Source of the DNA: Pisaster brevispinus
Lineage: Eukaryota > Echinodermata > Asteroidea > Forcipulatida > Asteriidae
DNA length: 64,000 nt
NCBI GenBank assembly: GCA_023634235.1
Contig: JAMKCF010000049.1
Coordinates: 558,001-622,000, forward strand
Direction: 5' to 3'
The position numbers were made by a program, and so were the translations under genes. This document shows, one piece after another, positions 10,558 through 21,500 of the stretch. The stretch's first letter is position 1. Each line of letters starts with the position of its first letter. The notes beneath the pieces are model-generated. The model did not search any database and was not told the DNA's origin. It worked only from the letters and a program-made list of their open reading frames with translations.

Positions 10558-11590
10558 TTGTCTTTGAGTTTTGGGACGGGAAGGAATCCGCTCGGAACAA
10601 ACAGGTATAATGTTGAACTTGATTGCCGAGCTGTCAACACATCACCACAGGAGATTGAGCAAATGCTCGGGATGAACTTACTTAAGGGCATTGTTCAAAT
10701 GCCCAATAATCATACCTTTTGGAAGATCGAGACACGCTATGATCGCATCGCCAACGTCAAGACGCGTTCAAGATTTGAGAAGCTATAAATTATATAAATG
10801 TGTGGATGCTCTGGGTGTACCGGCTTCCTGTATGATTTTGGTGTATACCAAGGGAGGACTTCAGAGACAAGAGATCTTGGTGTGAGCAGCTCCATTGTCA
10901 CCAAGCTGAAAGACACATCCAGCTGGAATGAATTTTAAGGTGTGCACTTATAACTATTTCACTGGTATTCCTCAAGATGAGAAACTAAAACAACTGGACA
11001 TCCTTTACAATGGCACCGTAAGGATGAACCGTGTGAAGAATATCAAGATATCTGATGACCAGGCCATGAAGAAGCAAGGGCGTGGTGCAACAGCGGAACA
11101 GGTTGAAGACCACACTAATACAGTCTTTGCCAATGGTGTGACAACAAAGTCGTCAGCCAGGTTTCATCGCTAGTTGGTGTTGAGCCCCTTGGGAAAGCAA
11201 AGAGATGATGGGACAAAAAAGAAAAAGAATATGTCGAAAGCCTGCCATCATCAACGAATACTATAAGTTCATAGGAGGAATCGATTTGGTCTATATGTGT
11301 ACTAATATGTACATGTACAAGTGTGGCATGAGATCATGCAGACGGTATACTCATCTGTGGTGGCACTCTATCGTCATGTCAGTTGTTAACGCCTGGATGC
11401 TGTACCAACGTCACCACAAAGAGATCGGAACTGATCAAAAGCAAATATTGCCACTACGGAAGTTCCAGTCATCTTGTGCCCTACAGTCTTTGATAACTGC
11501 AGGGATAGAAAAACCACAGGGGCGAGGAAGACCGTCACCTGAAGAAGCTGCAAGTGGAGTGGGCAGTGGCATTACCAGACAGTCTCAATA
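10558..11590 (+). pseudogene. Broken piggyBac-type transposase
   Basis: Pieces of the PGBD/DDE_Tnp_1_7 family appear in order but in different frames. The N-terminal part is at 10558-10788 (FLG-like LGMNLLKGIVQMP, then TRSRFEKL). A short piece with GFLYDFGVYQG is near 10798-10936. The NYFTG segment and KKQGRGA are at 10928-11171, followed by GVEPLGKAKR then stop, and KPAIINEYYKFIGGIDL with VVNAWMLYQ and GRGRPS at 11205-11590. The section between the first two pieces, which should carry the first catalytic Asp, is missing. The second catalytic Asp, expected just before NYF, is Tyr (TAT at 10949-10951). The Asp expected three residues after GGID is also Tyr (11292-11294). With several stops and frameshifts, it cannot encode an active enzyme. 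Confidence 0.75.
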
Positions 11591-12642
11591 GGGGTGGGGG
11601 CTTAAAGACATGTTTGGGGGTGTTTTTCTTTACAGTATCAAACCATGACTTCTGTGGGGGTTTTCGATCTCCTTTGGGGACATGGAGCAAAAGTGCTGAT
11701 ATGCAGGGAAGGAGGGAGGGGAGGCTCCCACCCGTATCCCCACCCGGTAGTTGGATCTAAGGAATTGCAATAAATTAGTATTGTGCTCAAAATTGCGACA
11801 AAGTAGTCCCTTTGTTTTTTACAATGAAAAGGGATGACTGTAGTGGGCATTGCAGGACAATGGGGTGCTGGAAGGGAATGGTGGGGCTGGAATTACATTG
11901 TACATGTACATTCAACCTGTTAGAGAATAGCTTCAGATAATTGCATTGAGAAAAGCAACAACAAACATCCCAAATTCCTTATGTGGGAAACATATAAAGA
12001 TGTGTAATTACTTATACATGTACTTGATTCTGAGAAAAGATTGCCTCGTCTGCCCAATGTATCATTAATGATACATTGCCTAAGTTTTAATTATGAATAT
12101 GAAATATTAAATGTTGAAAGTTTTTAAATTTAATGGGTCTTATTGAAGTCATTTAATCACATTTCATATTTGTCATTTTAGTTTTTCCATCTCTGGGCAG
12201 TACAGGGTTAAGGTCAGCAATTAGTATTTTACCCACAAATTCGTGAAGAGGAATGTAAACAAAAAAACGGTATAAAGCCCAAACATAAAATTTAAAAAAA
12301 TCACTTGGAAAGAGGCGGTCGTATATAACTGTTATAGTTACATAAATGGAAGAGAACGTTTGTCGTACCTGCCTTATTACCAGTTTTCTGATTTGCTCCA
12401 GACTAAATTGAACCCTGAAATATCACCAGCTTAAAGTCAAAGTTATCATACACAGGATAGTTGAAGGCTATTGTTTTGAAAATTGTTGGTATTCCTACAA
12501 TTTTCTCAATGTTTATTTGAACAGGAAATTTAATTCTGTGCTTTTTTTTCTTGCTTTTTTAAAGCTGCTCTTGAATTTAGGATCCTACTCAAATGCCGAT
12601 TGTGATTCATCCCTAGTTGTATGTTTTCTTGTTTTTGTCTAG
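11591..12642. other. Intergenic, no supported feature
   Basis: AT-rich sequence with G-rich patches at 11590-11750. Open frames are short and without domains. No inverted terminal repeat matching the transposase remnant was found here. Confidence 0.5.
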
Positions 12643-12904
12643 GATCTTTGTGGTAGACACATTGAATTTCTCCTTCTGGGAGGAGACCAATGACTAGAGA
12701 TTCTTAGTAGACTACCGAGGGGCAAGCACAGCAGCTACTGGGCCTTGTGTGCTGCAATCACTAAGGCCCTGGATGTAAGTATGTGTTGCTGAAGTATTTA
12801 GGATCTAACATTTACTTTAGAAACATAAGACACTTTTCTTATCTGTAGCTTTTGTCCCTTAATGATTGATTCTTGATTTGCATTTTGTTAAAGCACTCAC
12901 TGTG

Positions 12905-13015
12905 CATGTTTATTGTGCAAGATCTCAAGACTTGGTCCCAGTCTCAAGACCTTATTTTGGTCTTAGTCTCAGTCTCTCTCGATTGAAGACTTGGTCTCTA
13001 AAGGGGAGGTCTCCC
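12905..13015. repeat. Degenerate GGTCTYAGTCTC simple repeat
   Basis: Repeated short units of the type CTCAAGACTTGGTCCCAGTC and GGTCTTAGTCTCAGTC occur inside the intron of the QNG1-like pseudogene. It is low-complexity sequence without coding potential. Confidence 0.5.
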
Positions 13016-13048
13016 CATCAGGAGGGCTGGTTTGGATCTTGATCTTAA

Positions 13049-13243
13049 AGGGGCTGTGAGTTCATTCTCAAAGCAGGCCTGTGGCTGTACATGGAATTAT
13101 GAACTCTCACCCAGCAACTGGACGTGTGCGCCCTCCTTCTGTATCAACTCTATGGATTGCACGCATGCAGTAACCGGGTGAGGTTTTGTTATAATTCCGT
13201 GTACAGCCACAGACCTGCTTTGATCATGATGACAAAGCCCCCT
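13049..13243. mobile_element. MITE flanked by TTAA, copy 1
   Basis: A 195-bp element begins AGGGGCTGTG and ends with the near complement. The terminal inverted repeats run about 60 bp, including GCAGGCCTGTGGCTGTACA on the left and TGTACAGCCACAGACCTGC on the right. It is directly bounded by TTAA on both sides (13045-13048 and 13244-13247), the target duplication typical of piggyBac elements. It sits in the intron of the QNG1-like pseudogene. Confidence 0.65.
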
Positions 13244-14354
13244 TTAAATGATTTGGTCTCAGTTGCTGACTTTCAGGTTTCACAATAGCTCGGCCCACTG
13301 TTCTTGTTCAAATCTGATGGCAGGTCACGAATTCGAGGAAAAAATCCACAAGACTGCATTGCTTGTAGCTAAAATCTTTTACTGCACCAGACATTTTTTC
13401 CTCAGACCATGATCAAAATGATGAGAAATAAGTTTCAAAAGCAAATTTATCTCATTTTTAAATTGGGTTAGTATCCATCGTTACTCAACAAGTTGCAAGA
13501 AACATGTAATTGTCAGACCCAAAGTCAACATGAACAACATTTGTCTCTTTTTAAGGTACTATAAACAGTGCCCCATTATTATTTAATTAAAAAACAACAG
13601 GCTGCTGGTCTTGTTTAGTAATGAATTTACTGGCCCAATACTAAACTCACTGGCCTTGGGCCTACTGCCCAGTGTAAATTATGAGCCCTGCCTGGGATGG
13701 GCTAATGAGTTCCTATTCGCTTTTTGTTCATGATGTAGTGATGCATGATGGGACTGATGTGTACTACTGATAAGCACAATGCACACAATCACAGCGCACG
13801 CACATGGTGTGATAATGTAACTGTAACTTAAAACCTTTTTGTTTAAAACCAAAGTCGCAAGAAGAACAGAACTTTCAAAGAAAATTACTAACTGTTGCAA
13901 TAGATTCCTATATTCAGCACAAGTCACAAGAATGACAAAAATTACTTGCAATGGATTTACACAACACAACTATATTTTTAATGATAGAGAAGGACTCTTT
14001 CCAAAACAGGAAGCTGTGACTGATGATTGCTAGGTCAGGAGAGAGGGTTTAATGAGCATGTACGGCAGTCCATCCCAGCGCCTTGGGTTCAGGCACTGGA
14101 ACTGAGCCAAACTAACACAATGGGACTGGATTGATTTAATAGTTTTAATTTATAAAGTTCATGTACACCCAAATAGTCAAAACATATTGTCTTTCAAACA
14201 GGAAGACATCCCAATCACCTCAGCCTCTTACTTCTCCTGTATCACCATGAAGCAACTACAATCACATATTCCACTCATCAACAGATGCTGATATCCCACT
14301 GTTAGATAAGAGAGTACAGCATCTTCATAAGGCAGGCAAAATGCTACTGGAGGT

Positions 14355-14874
14355 AGGTCATGTGAAGTAACTCACCAAAAAGTATTTTTCTCATCAACAG
14401 GTTGAAAGCAACAGTTTCATTCATTTTGAGAAGCATGATTGGAACAGAATACATTATTTTTCCAGTTATTTACATTCCCTACTATTAATGCAATCTCCAG
14501 GGCGAATTTGACTATGAATCAGTGTTAAATAGGTAGTAGTTTAGTTTGGTAGGGGTTACAAGGGGGAGTGTTGGGGGGGGGGGGGTTATAGGCAACTGGT
14601 GTGTGTGTTTGGTTTTTTTTTTTGTCAATGCTTCTTTTTAATCTTCACTGCAGTTCTGGACAAAATTTGAGGTCAGATACAGTATTGTTGATGACAAAAC
14701 AGTAAGTCTCCAAACATGTATCAGAACAAATGATGTTTGTTGCAAGGAAACTTTAGGGTCACTCAGGTGACTGGAACAAAAGTATTGAGCTAGTCCATGA
14801 GGTCTTGCTTAAAAACAGTTAATATAATGTGGCCAAGGAAAAAAAAGTTAACTTGGGATATAATGTTTGTTTAA
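14355..14874. other. Intergenic with G-run and GT-rich stretch
   Basis: A G homopolymer near 14571-14585 is followed by a GT-rich tract. A short stretch at 14653-14699 is bounded by a CTGCAG acceptor-like site and an ACAGTAAGT donor-like site and is open in one frame, but it matches nothing I know. Confidence 0.4.
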
Positions 14875-15134
14875 TGTGCACCAAAGCTATGAAATGATCT
14901 CCCCTATCAACTCTGTACTCTTGACTCTGTACTGTTCTTCAAAAGTCAGCTTAAGACTCATCTCTTGGAATCTGCTCGCATTTAGTCCATTGCTCTTGTC
15001 ATCTCTACATGAAATTCTGTAAACCTGTCTGTCTTCAATTTTTCCTTCACCTTGCTGAGTGCCTTGGAATAGGCAACTTGAATGATGGTGCTCTATGAAT
15101 GCCTGATGATTGATTGATTGATTGATTGATTGTC
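14875..15134 (+). mobile_element. 3' end of a CR1/L2-type LINE
   Basis: Around 14880-14995 the plus strand encodes the typical C-terminal tail of these retrotransposon polymerases: APKL, a stop where Trp is expected, NDLP, and then FFKSQLKTHLLESA. A short 3' UTR with the sequence GCCTTGGAATAGG follows and ends in a (GATT)n microsatellite at about 15107-15134. That matches the short tandem 3' tails of CR1/L2-like elements. It is 5'-truncated, as most copies are. Confidence 0.6.
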
Positions 15135-16248
15135 ATTTGTGTCTTCTTTCATTTTATGTCTGCTCCCCTCAGTTTATGTTCTGCTCTACTGAGGGATGTT
15201 GATGCCCCAGTGTTTCTTGTTTTATTCAGTTTGGGTTTTGACAAACTCTTTTGGCATCCTCTGTAGCCATATATGAGAGGATGAAGAGGGAAGGATGAAG
15301 TGGTACACAATTGTCATCCTTTGTGTGTTTAATCCCTTTATCCCCTGAGAGACAAAACAAAGTGTTTCTTTTGTCTTTAATGTGTTGGGATGAAAAACTC
15401 TATGTGCATCTTCTTCACATTGCAACATCTTGGAACTTTGCAAATGGTTAATCTTCTATCTTAGACAGCTGTTGTCCTCAAATATTTCATCTTTACTCTT
15501 TTGGAGGATTGCTTTAATTCTTTCTACCTTACAATGTCAGCCTATTTCTTAAGTTGCAGTCTGCTGTCAATTTGAGCTTTCCTCTCTCCTGTAATTATCT
15601 CACTTTGAGAGGTTCTTAATTTCTCTCATTGATGAAGATATTTCTGATTTGAAAATTAGTTGAATGACAATTTGAAAAATGTTAGAAGATATAACAAAAG
15701 CCTACACAAAATATGATTCTTCAATTGATTAAGCCTTGTGCATCTTTTCCATTCTCCCACATATTGGATTATTTCAACTATTCTACTTCTGCCTCCTCAG
15801 CATTTTAATCATTCAACTGAAAACATTTCCAAGAGAAACCTTGGCACAATTTCCTGGTGCTGCTTACCGAGAATTCTGCACTTACAGCGCCCCATAAAGC
15901 ACATACTTCTATGGGCCTTGGCTGGGCATAAGCACAGACTTCCACAGTAAGAAGTGACAGGCAATTGAGCCATAATCACAAGTTCCTGTAGTCAGGTGAT
16001 TATTCAGTCTTCTATTGAGTCTTATGACGTTTTGAAAGAAACCAGAAAGTGTAATATTGGAAACCAAACCATAATATTCCTATGTTCCAAAATCATTACA
16101 ACTAAATACATCAGTAGTCACTTGTAAATGATATTTTGCAAAATCTCTGTGTAGGGTATGTATGTAGTTGTGTCTTTTTGGCCAAGAGTTGTAATGGATT
16201 TGGATGAAACTTTAAGAGCTTGGTTTGATAAGTTAAACCTCTTTTTAA
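15135..16248. other. Intergenic, no supported feature
   Basis: No domain, repeat structure or splice-bounded coding segment could be supported in this stretch. Confidence 0.5.
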
Positions 16249-16437
16249 AGGGGCTGTGTCATCATGATCAATGCAGGCCTGTGACTGTACATGGAATTAT
16301 GAACTCACACCCAGTTACTGCACACATGCGCCTTACCTCTGTATCATATCTATGGAGAGTGTGTGTGCAGTAACTGGGTGAGAGTTTATCAATGATGTAC
16401 AACCACTGCCTGCTTAGATCATGACGATGCAGCCCCT
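16249..16437. mobile_element. MITE flanked by TTAA-like sites, copy 2
   Basis: This is the same family as 13049-13243, sharing AGGGGCTGTG, GTACATGGAATTATGAACTC and the TAACTGGGTGAG arm. The left flank is TTAA (16245-16248) and the right flank TTAC (16438-16441), a one-base decay of the target site. Its ends are complementary (CATCATGATC on the left, GATCATGACG on the right). Confidence 0.65.
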
Positions 16438-17066
16438 TTACTGATAAAGTGAATAACAGAGGGCTGTTTCCGTAATTTTCTGAATATTAGCCGCGGCTTA
16501 TGAATTTATTTTTACGCCGGCAACAAGCTCTGTGGCTCGTAATATGGGCAGCTTCTACATTAGTTCTTAAAACATTTTGGCTAAAATCATAGCAGCAAAT
16601 TAGTCTGATTGGTATCTGGGTTGGATTTTACAAAAAGCTTAGAATGCTCTTAAGATGTGCATCAATCTTATTTGCCAAGCAAAGTGTGATGTCATTATAC
16701 AAATTATTATGGCAATATTAACAACTGATCTGAAAATGAACCTGAGTGCTTTGGGAAATCGAGCCCTGGTCTGGTACCAACATTTACAAAAATTAATTTC
16801 CGAAATAGAAAACAAATAAACGTGTTTTGTGCATTCGATAATACAACTGGGTGCTGGCTTATACACAGGCATCTTAAATAAAAAATTTAAAAATCTGATG
16901 CTGTGTCTAATATCTGGGTGACTAATATTCAGAAATTTACATTAACTTCCATCATGGCTATTTATCTTCCCTGATAATTGATATTGTCAAACTATAAAGT
17001 TAAACTATAACCATAAAGCAATGATCAGACATCCAGGTTATGTTTTGTATATTTGTTGAGGATTTT
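16438..17066. other. Intergenic, no supported feature
   Basis: AT-rich sequence. The open frames are short and carry no recognisable domain. Confidence 0.45.
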
Positions 17067-17238
17067 CAGGCCTGGAATTTCACCTTCGAGGCGGCAAGAC
17101 CATTTTCATTTTTCAAAGGGCATTTCCCTTAAGTAGAAAATCTAAAAGTCTATGTAAAACTTCTGAAGGGACACCAAGGCCAAGACCAGGGGCAACAGAG
17201 GCCATGGTCTACGTGGCCTCCGTGTAATTCCAGGCCTG
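17067..17238. mobile_element. MITE with CAGGCCTG termini, copy 1
   Basis: The left end CAGGCCTGGAATT and the right end AATTCCAGGCCTG are exact inverted repeats enclosing 172 bp. The interior includes AAGGGACACCAAGGCCAAGACC, related to 19618-19640 in the second copy. It is non-coding; the 148-aa minus-strand frame across it is incidental. Confidence 0.6.
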
Positions 17239-18054
17239 GATTTTGGTCTAAGTCTTGGAATTCAAGACTTAGTTGATAAAGAAGGAATGAATGTATTATA
17301 CTGTATGGAATTGAAGGATTGAGGGCATAGGATGATTCAACTATGTGTAGATCAGAGGATGAATGGTAGCATGCAACTGAGGATGATTGGATTGGGTCAT
17401 CAACCAAATTGCTCTCCAGACTGTAAAGTTTGTTTCTGTCAAATGATGTTCTTGTACACCAGGTTGGGGAATGGCCTCCCTGCGCTGTGGTACTATGCCG
17501 CCTGCGAATCAAGGGTTGGCGGGGTCCAGAACCCTTAAATTGCTGACTCGACGGCGTGGTACGCACAGTGATTTGGTCAGACCTGATTGGTTGCATAGGT
17601 CATCTATTTGTACAAAAGAACAACATACAAATGCTATCAAGCCCTCCTACTGTGGGACCTTTCCTTGTTTGGACAAATGGGCAGGGAACAGTTATTAAAG
17701 GAAAGAAACTGCAAATTCTGTACTAGTTTCCATATTGGACTACAATATTAACTTGTTGAGCATCATAGCAGTAAATAAATGCCAAAATATTGGATGACAG
17801 TTGACGCATGTTTCGCAACTAGTTGACAAGGACCTGTGTGTAGGTATATAATTGTTGGGCTGATAACTGATTTTAGTTTTCAGCCTATGAAAATGGTTTA
17901 TTAGAAAACTCATATTTATGCATTGTTATTTAAATCATAATGATTGTAAAGCAATGTTGTACTTAGTAATTATTATTAATTTGGGGTTAAACAAAGACCA
18001 ATTGTCTAGAGTGTGATTTAAACAACGAATTCCGGAATAAGTTAACATGCCAGC
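17239..18054. other. Intergenic, no supported feature
   Basis: Open frames on both strands at 17330-17700 overlap one another and show no domain. No repeat structure was identified. Confidence 0.45.
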
Positions 18055-18240
18055 AGTTAAAGGTTGTATGGCTTCTGACTGGCATCCCTGAACAAAGATA
18101 TTGACCAAAACAGGGGGAGATGTCCAACATAGGACTAGATAGCTAAGTTGGTAGAGCACCAGCCTGTAAAACTGCATATTATTGGTTCAAATCTCGCTCT
18201 AGTAAATTTGTCTTTGTTGAACCCAAAGTTATTACAAATT
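18055..18240 (+). mobile_element. tRNA-derived SINE, fullest copy
   Basis: A leader with GGCTTCTGACTGGCATCC and ACAAAGATATTGACC precedes a tRNA-like part. That part has A box TAGCTAAGTTGG (18140-18151) and B box GGTTCAAATC (18184-18193), then AGTAAATTTGTCTTTGTTGAACCC. The same leader and tail recur at 39265-39385 and 55695-55860, which defines a family. It is a Pol III-type retroposon and not a functional tRNA: cloverleaf pairing is not maintained. Confidence 0.65.
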
Positions 18241-18374
18241 TACCAAGTCAGTTTCCCTTGTGTTTTATAACTTGGTATGTAATTGTTAAATTGATAAGGT
18301 CATGTTGTTGGATTCAGAGGTTGTTCCAAAGAAACACATGCAAGGTCCAAAGTGATTTTGCTTGTTGGAGGAGT

Positions 18375-18392
18375 GGGGGGGGGGGGGGGGGG
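18375..18392. repeat. Poly-G tract
   Basis: An 18-base G homopolymer followed by TAGGGAGGGAGGG. It is one of many G or C runs in this window and a possible quadruplex former. Confidence 0.8.
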
Positions 18393-19514
18393 TAGGGAGG
18401 GAGGGAAGTACCTGTATGATTTCTGACCCATACAGTGTAAAGTCAAGTCAGGAGGTGTTAAGCTAATGTTGGGGGGACTGGGTTGTAGGGTAGGGAACTG
18501 TCTTCCTCTGAATCTAGCACTGTGATGTAAAAAGTATTTCTTATTTTAAAATGGTGTCAGGATGGGATACAAAATGGGTACTTAATTTACTGCAAGTAAT
18601 CAAGTTTTCATTTGTTCTTTTTGGACATGATGATCGATGTTTAACATCTCTTGAAATGTATTTGCTTTTACTCTTGATATATGCAATTCGGAAAATGAAG
18701 GACAACAATTTCTGATCTAAATTTCTAAATTTCTTAATTTAAAAATTTTCAGTTGAAATCAAGGGGTCTAGATTTACAGAGGCAGTCTGCCAGTATTGTT
18801 TTCAATGTTGTGCCTCAGCTATTTTGGGGATGTTGGGAATGCCCAGTTTGCTCCCTTGGAAGCCTCCTGCTTAAGTTGAGTCAGCAGCTGGACTTGGATT
18901 TGTTTGGCGATGGTCACCAGACTAACAATTCCAATTAAGTCCCGACTTCCATGCATCCGTTCTATTTAAGTTTGACCAACCTGTGTGGGGGTCCATTGTA
19001 CTCTGTGTATAATTATTACATTATTTTTCTTCTGGTCAAGAAAACTATGTTTAAATTCAGTTTGGACTCAGATTCTTTTGGCGATGGTCATCAGAATAAT
19101 GAGTACAAAGTCTGACTTTTGTTAACTTGACCAACCCGTGTGATGGAAAATCACTTGATACAAATCTTGAAAAATTTATCATTGAAAGTGTGATGAATAA
19201 GTCATTCCCGATATCAACACTGATCATTTACCCATGTTCTGATTGTATTGGTGTACTTTGCTTCTTGTTGGGGGATTATCACAATTTAATTTGTCAGCAG
19301 TTGGATTCAGATTCTTGTGACAATGGTCATCAGAATTCTGAGTCCGAGTCCATCATAAGTTTGACCAACCTGCATGACCTGTGTGGTGATGTTGCATAAT
19401 TTAGGTACAAATCTTCATCAGACTAAGCATTTGATCACCACATGTACATGCAGGTCATCACACCATGGACCAGTGGTGTTCTTACATCCTTTTGGGAGTG
19501 TAATGACTATCATG

Positions 19515-19682
19515 CAGGCCTGATGCTTTGATTTTGAAACAGCAAGGTCACCAAGACCTTGTCTCCTTGGTAAAGGGCACCTCTAAGAAGAAATTGTAAA
19601 CTTCTATTGAAGCATGTCAAGGGGCACCAAGGCAATGACTAGTGGCAATGGAGACAGTTGCCTCCATAAAGCATCAGGCCTG
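19515..19682. mobile_element. MITE with CAGGCCTG termini, copy 2
   Basis: The left end CAGGCCTGATGCTTTG and the right end AAAGCATCAGGCCTG are inverted repeats around 168 bp. The interior resembles 17067-17238 (GGGCACC, CACCAAGGC). It lies within the 18620-21240 repeat block. Confidence 0.6.
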
Positions 19683-20403
19683 ATCACGTTCAAGATCAGT
19701 CTGACTGAACTTGTAATTACATGATGCTGACTAGAAGCAGCTGGATTCAGATTCTTGTGGCGATGGTCATCAGAATAATGAGTCCAAGGCTTGACTGTCA
19801 TAAACATGACCAACCTGTGTTCTGCCGAATCTTACAATATAAATCTTTATTTATTTATACAGTATGTTTGGCCACTGTGTCATCCTTTTGGTCAACACTG
19901 ATCTTAGATCCATGTGGGTGTGATTGGCTTCTTGTCTGAAGCATCACATTTGACTTTGTCAGCAGCTGGGCTTAGATTCTTGTGGCGATGGTCATAAGAA
20001 TATTGAGTCAAAGTCCTGACATTTGTAGTGTATAAAAGACTTGTCTCCAGGAGTATTACATTAAAGTAATTGGGCTTATTGGGGAAGGGAGGGAAAGGTT
20101 TTGAAGCCAATGATTACAGCTCTGTGCAGTGTGACATCAGACAGGGCTTATTGTGTTTGTAAGACCCCATTCAGACTGGTGCCAAACCAAATTATTGAAT
20201 TGCGACTGGACGCGCTGGACGCAAAAGTTCAATTGTAGCAGTCATTTGAAATGACTCTAGAGAGTCTTGGATTCAGTCATTGATCTTATGTTAAGTTGGC
20301 CTGCCTGAAACCAAGATTTGTTTGGATTGACCTAGAGTTGCTCCTAATCTATTTGGTTCGGCACGACTCTGGAGCACCTGTAAGAACTGGGTGTTGGGGA
20401 ACT

Positions 20404-20592
20404 GGGCCCAAGTGCATAGAGCTACGCACAAAAATGTATTAATTGCTAAACAATTTTGCTTACTGATAAAGGCTTACCAGCCAAAAATACCTTGTTATGT
20501 TTACAGTTTGTGACTGGTTCCCTGCTCATTTTTGCTAAGCAGAATTTTTTAAAGGCAGTGTTTTTTGCTTAAAGCAGCTCTGAAATTGGGCC
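20404..20592. mobile_element. Foldback-like repeat with GGGCCCAA ends, copy 1
   Basis: It begins GGGCCCAAGTGCATAGAGCT and ends CAGCTCTGAAATTGGGCC, an imperfect inverted pair. The interior is rich in TTTTGCTAAGCAGAA and TTGCTTA words. Related sequences occur at 21345-21500 and 25270-25411. It is non-coding. Confidence 0.5.
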
Positions 20593-21344
20593 AATGTCCG
20601 CCCCTGGATCTGCCGCATGTTTTTTAAAAGTTGTCCTCATTTTAAAATAAATGTAGAAATGAGAACAAAACTTGTATTTCATAATCATAATTGACTCTCA
20701 CAAAAATTGTAACTTTTGGGACTCGATGCTGTTTAACGTCTCTTGAATCAGTTGGATTTTCGCTACTCTTGATGAGCAATTCAGAAAATGAAGGGCAATA
20801 AAGCCTGGTCTGAAGATTCATGACAAGAAGACAAACAGGGTATGTCACAGACCCCTAGAAAAATACATCCAAACTTGATGTACAAAATGAGACGTTAGAT
20901 TGCATGCATCATTTGCTGATGTTTTCAGCAAGTTTACTTCATGGGTTTTAGATTTACAAGAGCAGTTTGGTCAATCCTACTTATTGGTTTATCGCATGTT
21001 TGCTTCTTGTTGGAAGTGTCATGATTGAGTTGAGTCAGCAGCTGGACTTGGATTATTGTGGCGATGGTCATCAGAATAACAATTCCAATTTAAATACTGA
21101 CTTGCTTCATGTTTTAAAGTTTGAGCAACCTGTGTGGTTGTGTAACGTACTATGTTCATGTTATATTATTTTGCTTCTTGTCTGGAGCACCATGCTTGAG
21201 TTGAGTCAGCTGCTGGATTCTGATTCTTGAAAGAGAATTTCAGAATTGATATTACTTTGTAATGTTCCTACTGGCAAGAAAAGGGATAGCCATGATGTTA
21301 ACGGTTAACAGGCATCCTGTCAGTCAGCAACTTGCTCTCAATTA

Positions 21345-21500
21345 CATGTAAGAGCTGCTCAAGCAAAAAGTACTGCTAGCCATTTTTCTGCTAAGCAAAG
21401 ATGAGCAAAAAATGGTGCATGTGACATGGTGTTTTGCTCAAAAGAACTTCTGGTGTCCAGCATTATTTTTCTTGTGCTAAGCTACTTTATTCTGCTTAGG
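21345..21500. mobile_element. Foldback-like repeat, copy 2 (degraded)
   Basis: It shares AGAGCTGCTCAAGCA, TTCTGCTAAGCAAA and GTGCTAAGC words with 20404-20592. Its ends are eroded, so boundaries are approximate. Confidence 0.35.

Larger units (their letters stand above)
12643..14352 (+). pseudogene. QNG1: Decayed QNG1 (queuosine salvage, DUF2419) gene: two exons
   Basis: The family is a queuosine-nucleoside glycosylase that releases queuine from salvaged nucleosides for tRNA modification. Exon 1 is 12643-12774, between a pyrimidine-rich TTTTTGTCTAG acceptor and a GATgtaagt donor. It reads IFVVDTLNFSFWEETND, then a stop TAG at 12695-12697, then DYRG, and after a two-base shift near 12715 GKHSSYWALCAAITKALD. 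Exon 2 is 14202-14352 (acag acceptor, GAGgtaggt donor). It reads EDIPITSASYFSCIT, and after one extra base near 14255 continues ADIPLLDKR to AGKMLLE. The ALD/E junction in phase 0 and the ITSASYF block fit QNG1 as I know it. No flanking exons were recognised. With one stop and two shifts it is probably an unprocessed partial pseudogene; assembly error is the alternative. Confidence 0.68.
18620..21240. repeat. Tandem duplicated block with seven copies of a short motif
   Basis: The segment 18620-18940 is repeated at about 20720-21100 (shared TTTAACRTCTCTTGAA, ACTCTTGAT and GAAAATGAAGG), giving a unit near 2.1 kb. Within it a 55-60-bp motif centred on CAGCAGCTGGACTTGGATT and GGCGATGGTCATCAGAATAA recurs at about 18875, 19052, 19291, 19736, 19959 and 21035, and partly at 21201. 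The spacing is mostly 170-240 bp. A MITE (19515-19682) interrupts one interval. The reading frame is not maintained from copy to copy, so I treat it as noncoding repeat DNA. Confidence 0.6.

Noticed and set aside
17150..17596. 148-aa minus-strand open frame
   Set aside because: It overlaps a MITE end, competes with frames on the other strand and has no domain or signal.
18130..18200. Functional tRNA gene
   Set aside because: A and B boxes are present but cloverleaf stems are not maintained and the same leader recurs at two other sites, so it is a SINE.
18870..21090. Calcium-binding repeat protein (DxDxxGDG motif)
   Set aside because: The frame is not kept between copies, stops intervene, and the motif lies in a noncoding duplicated block.
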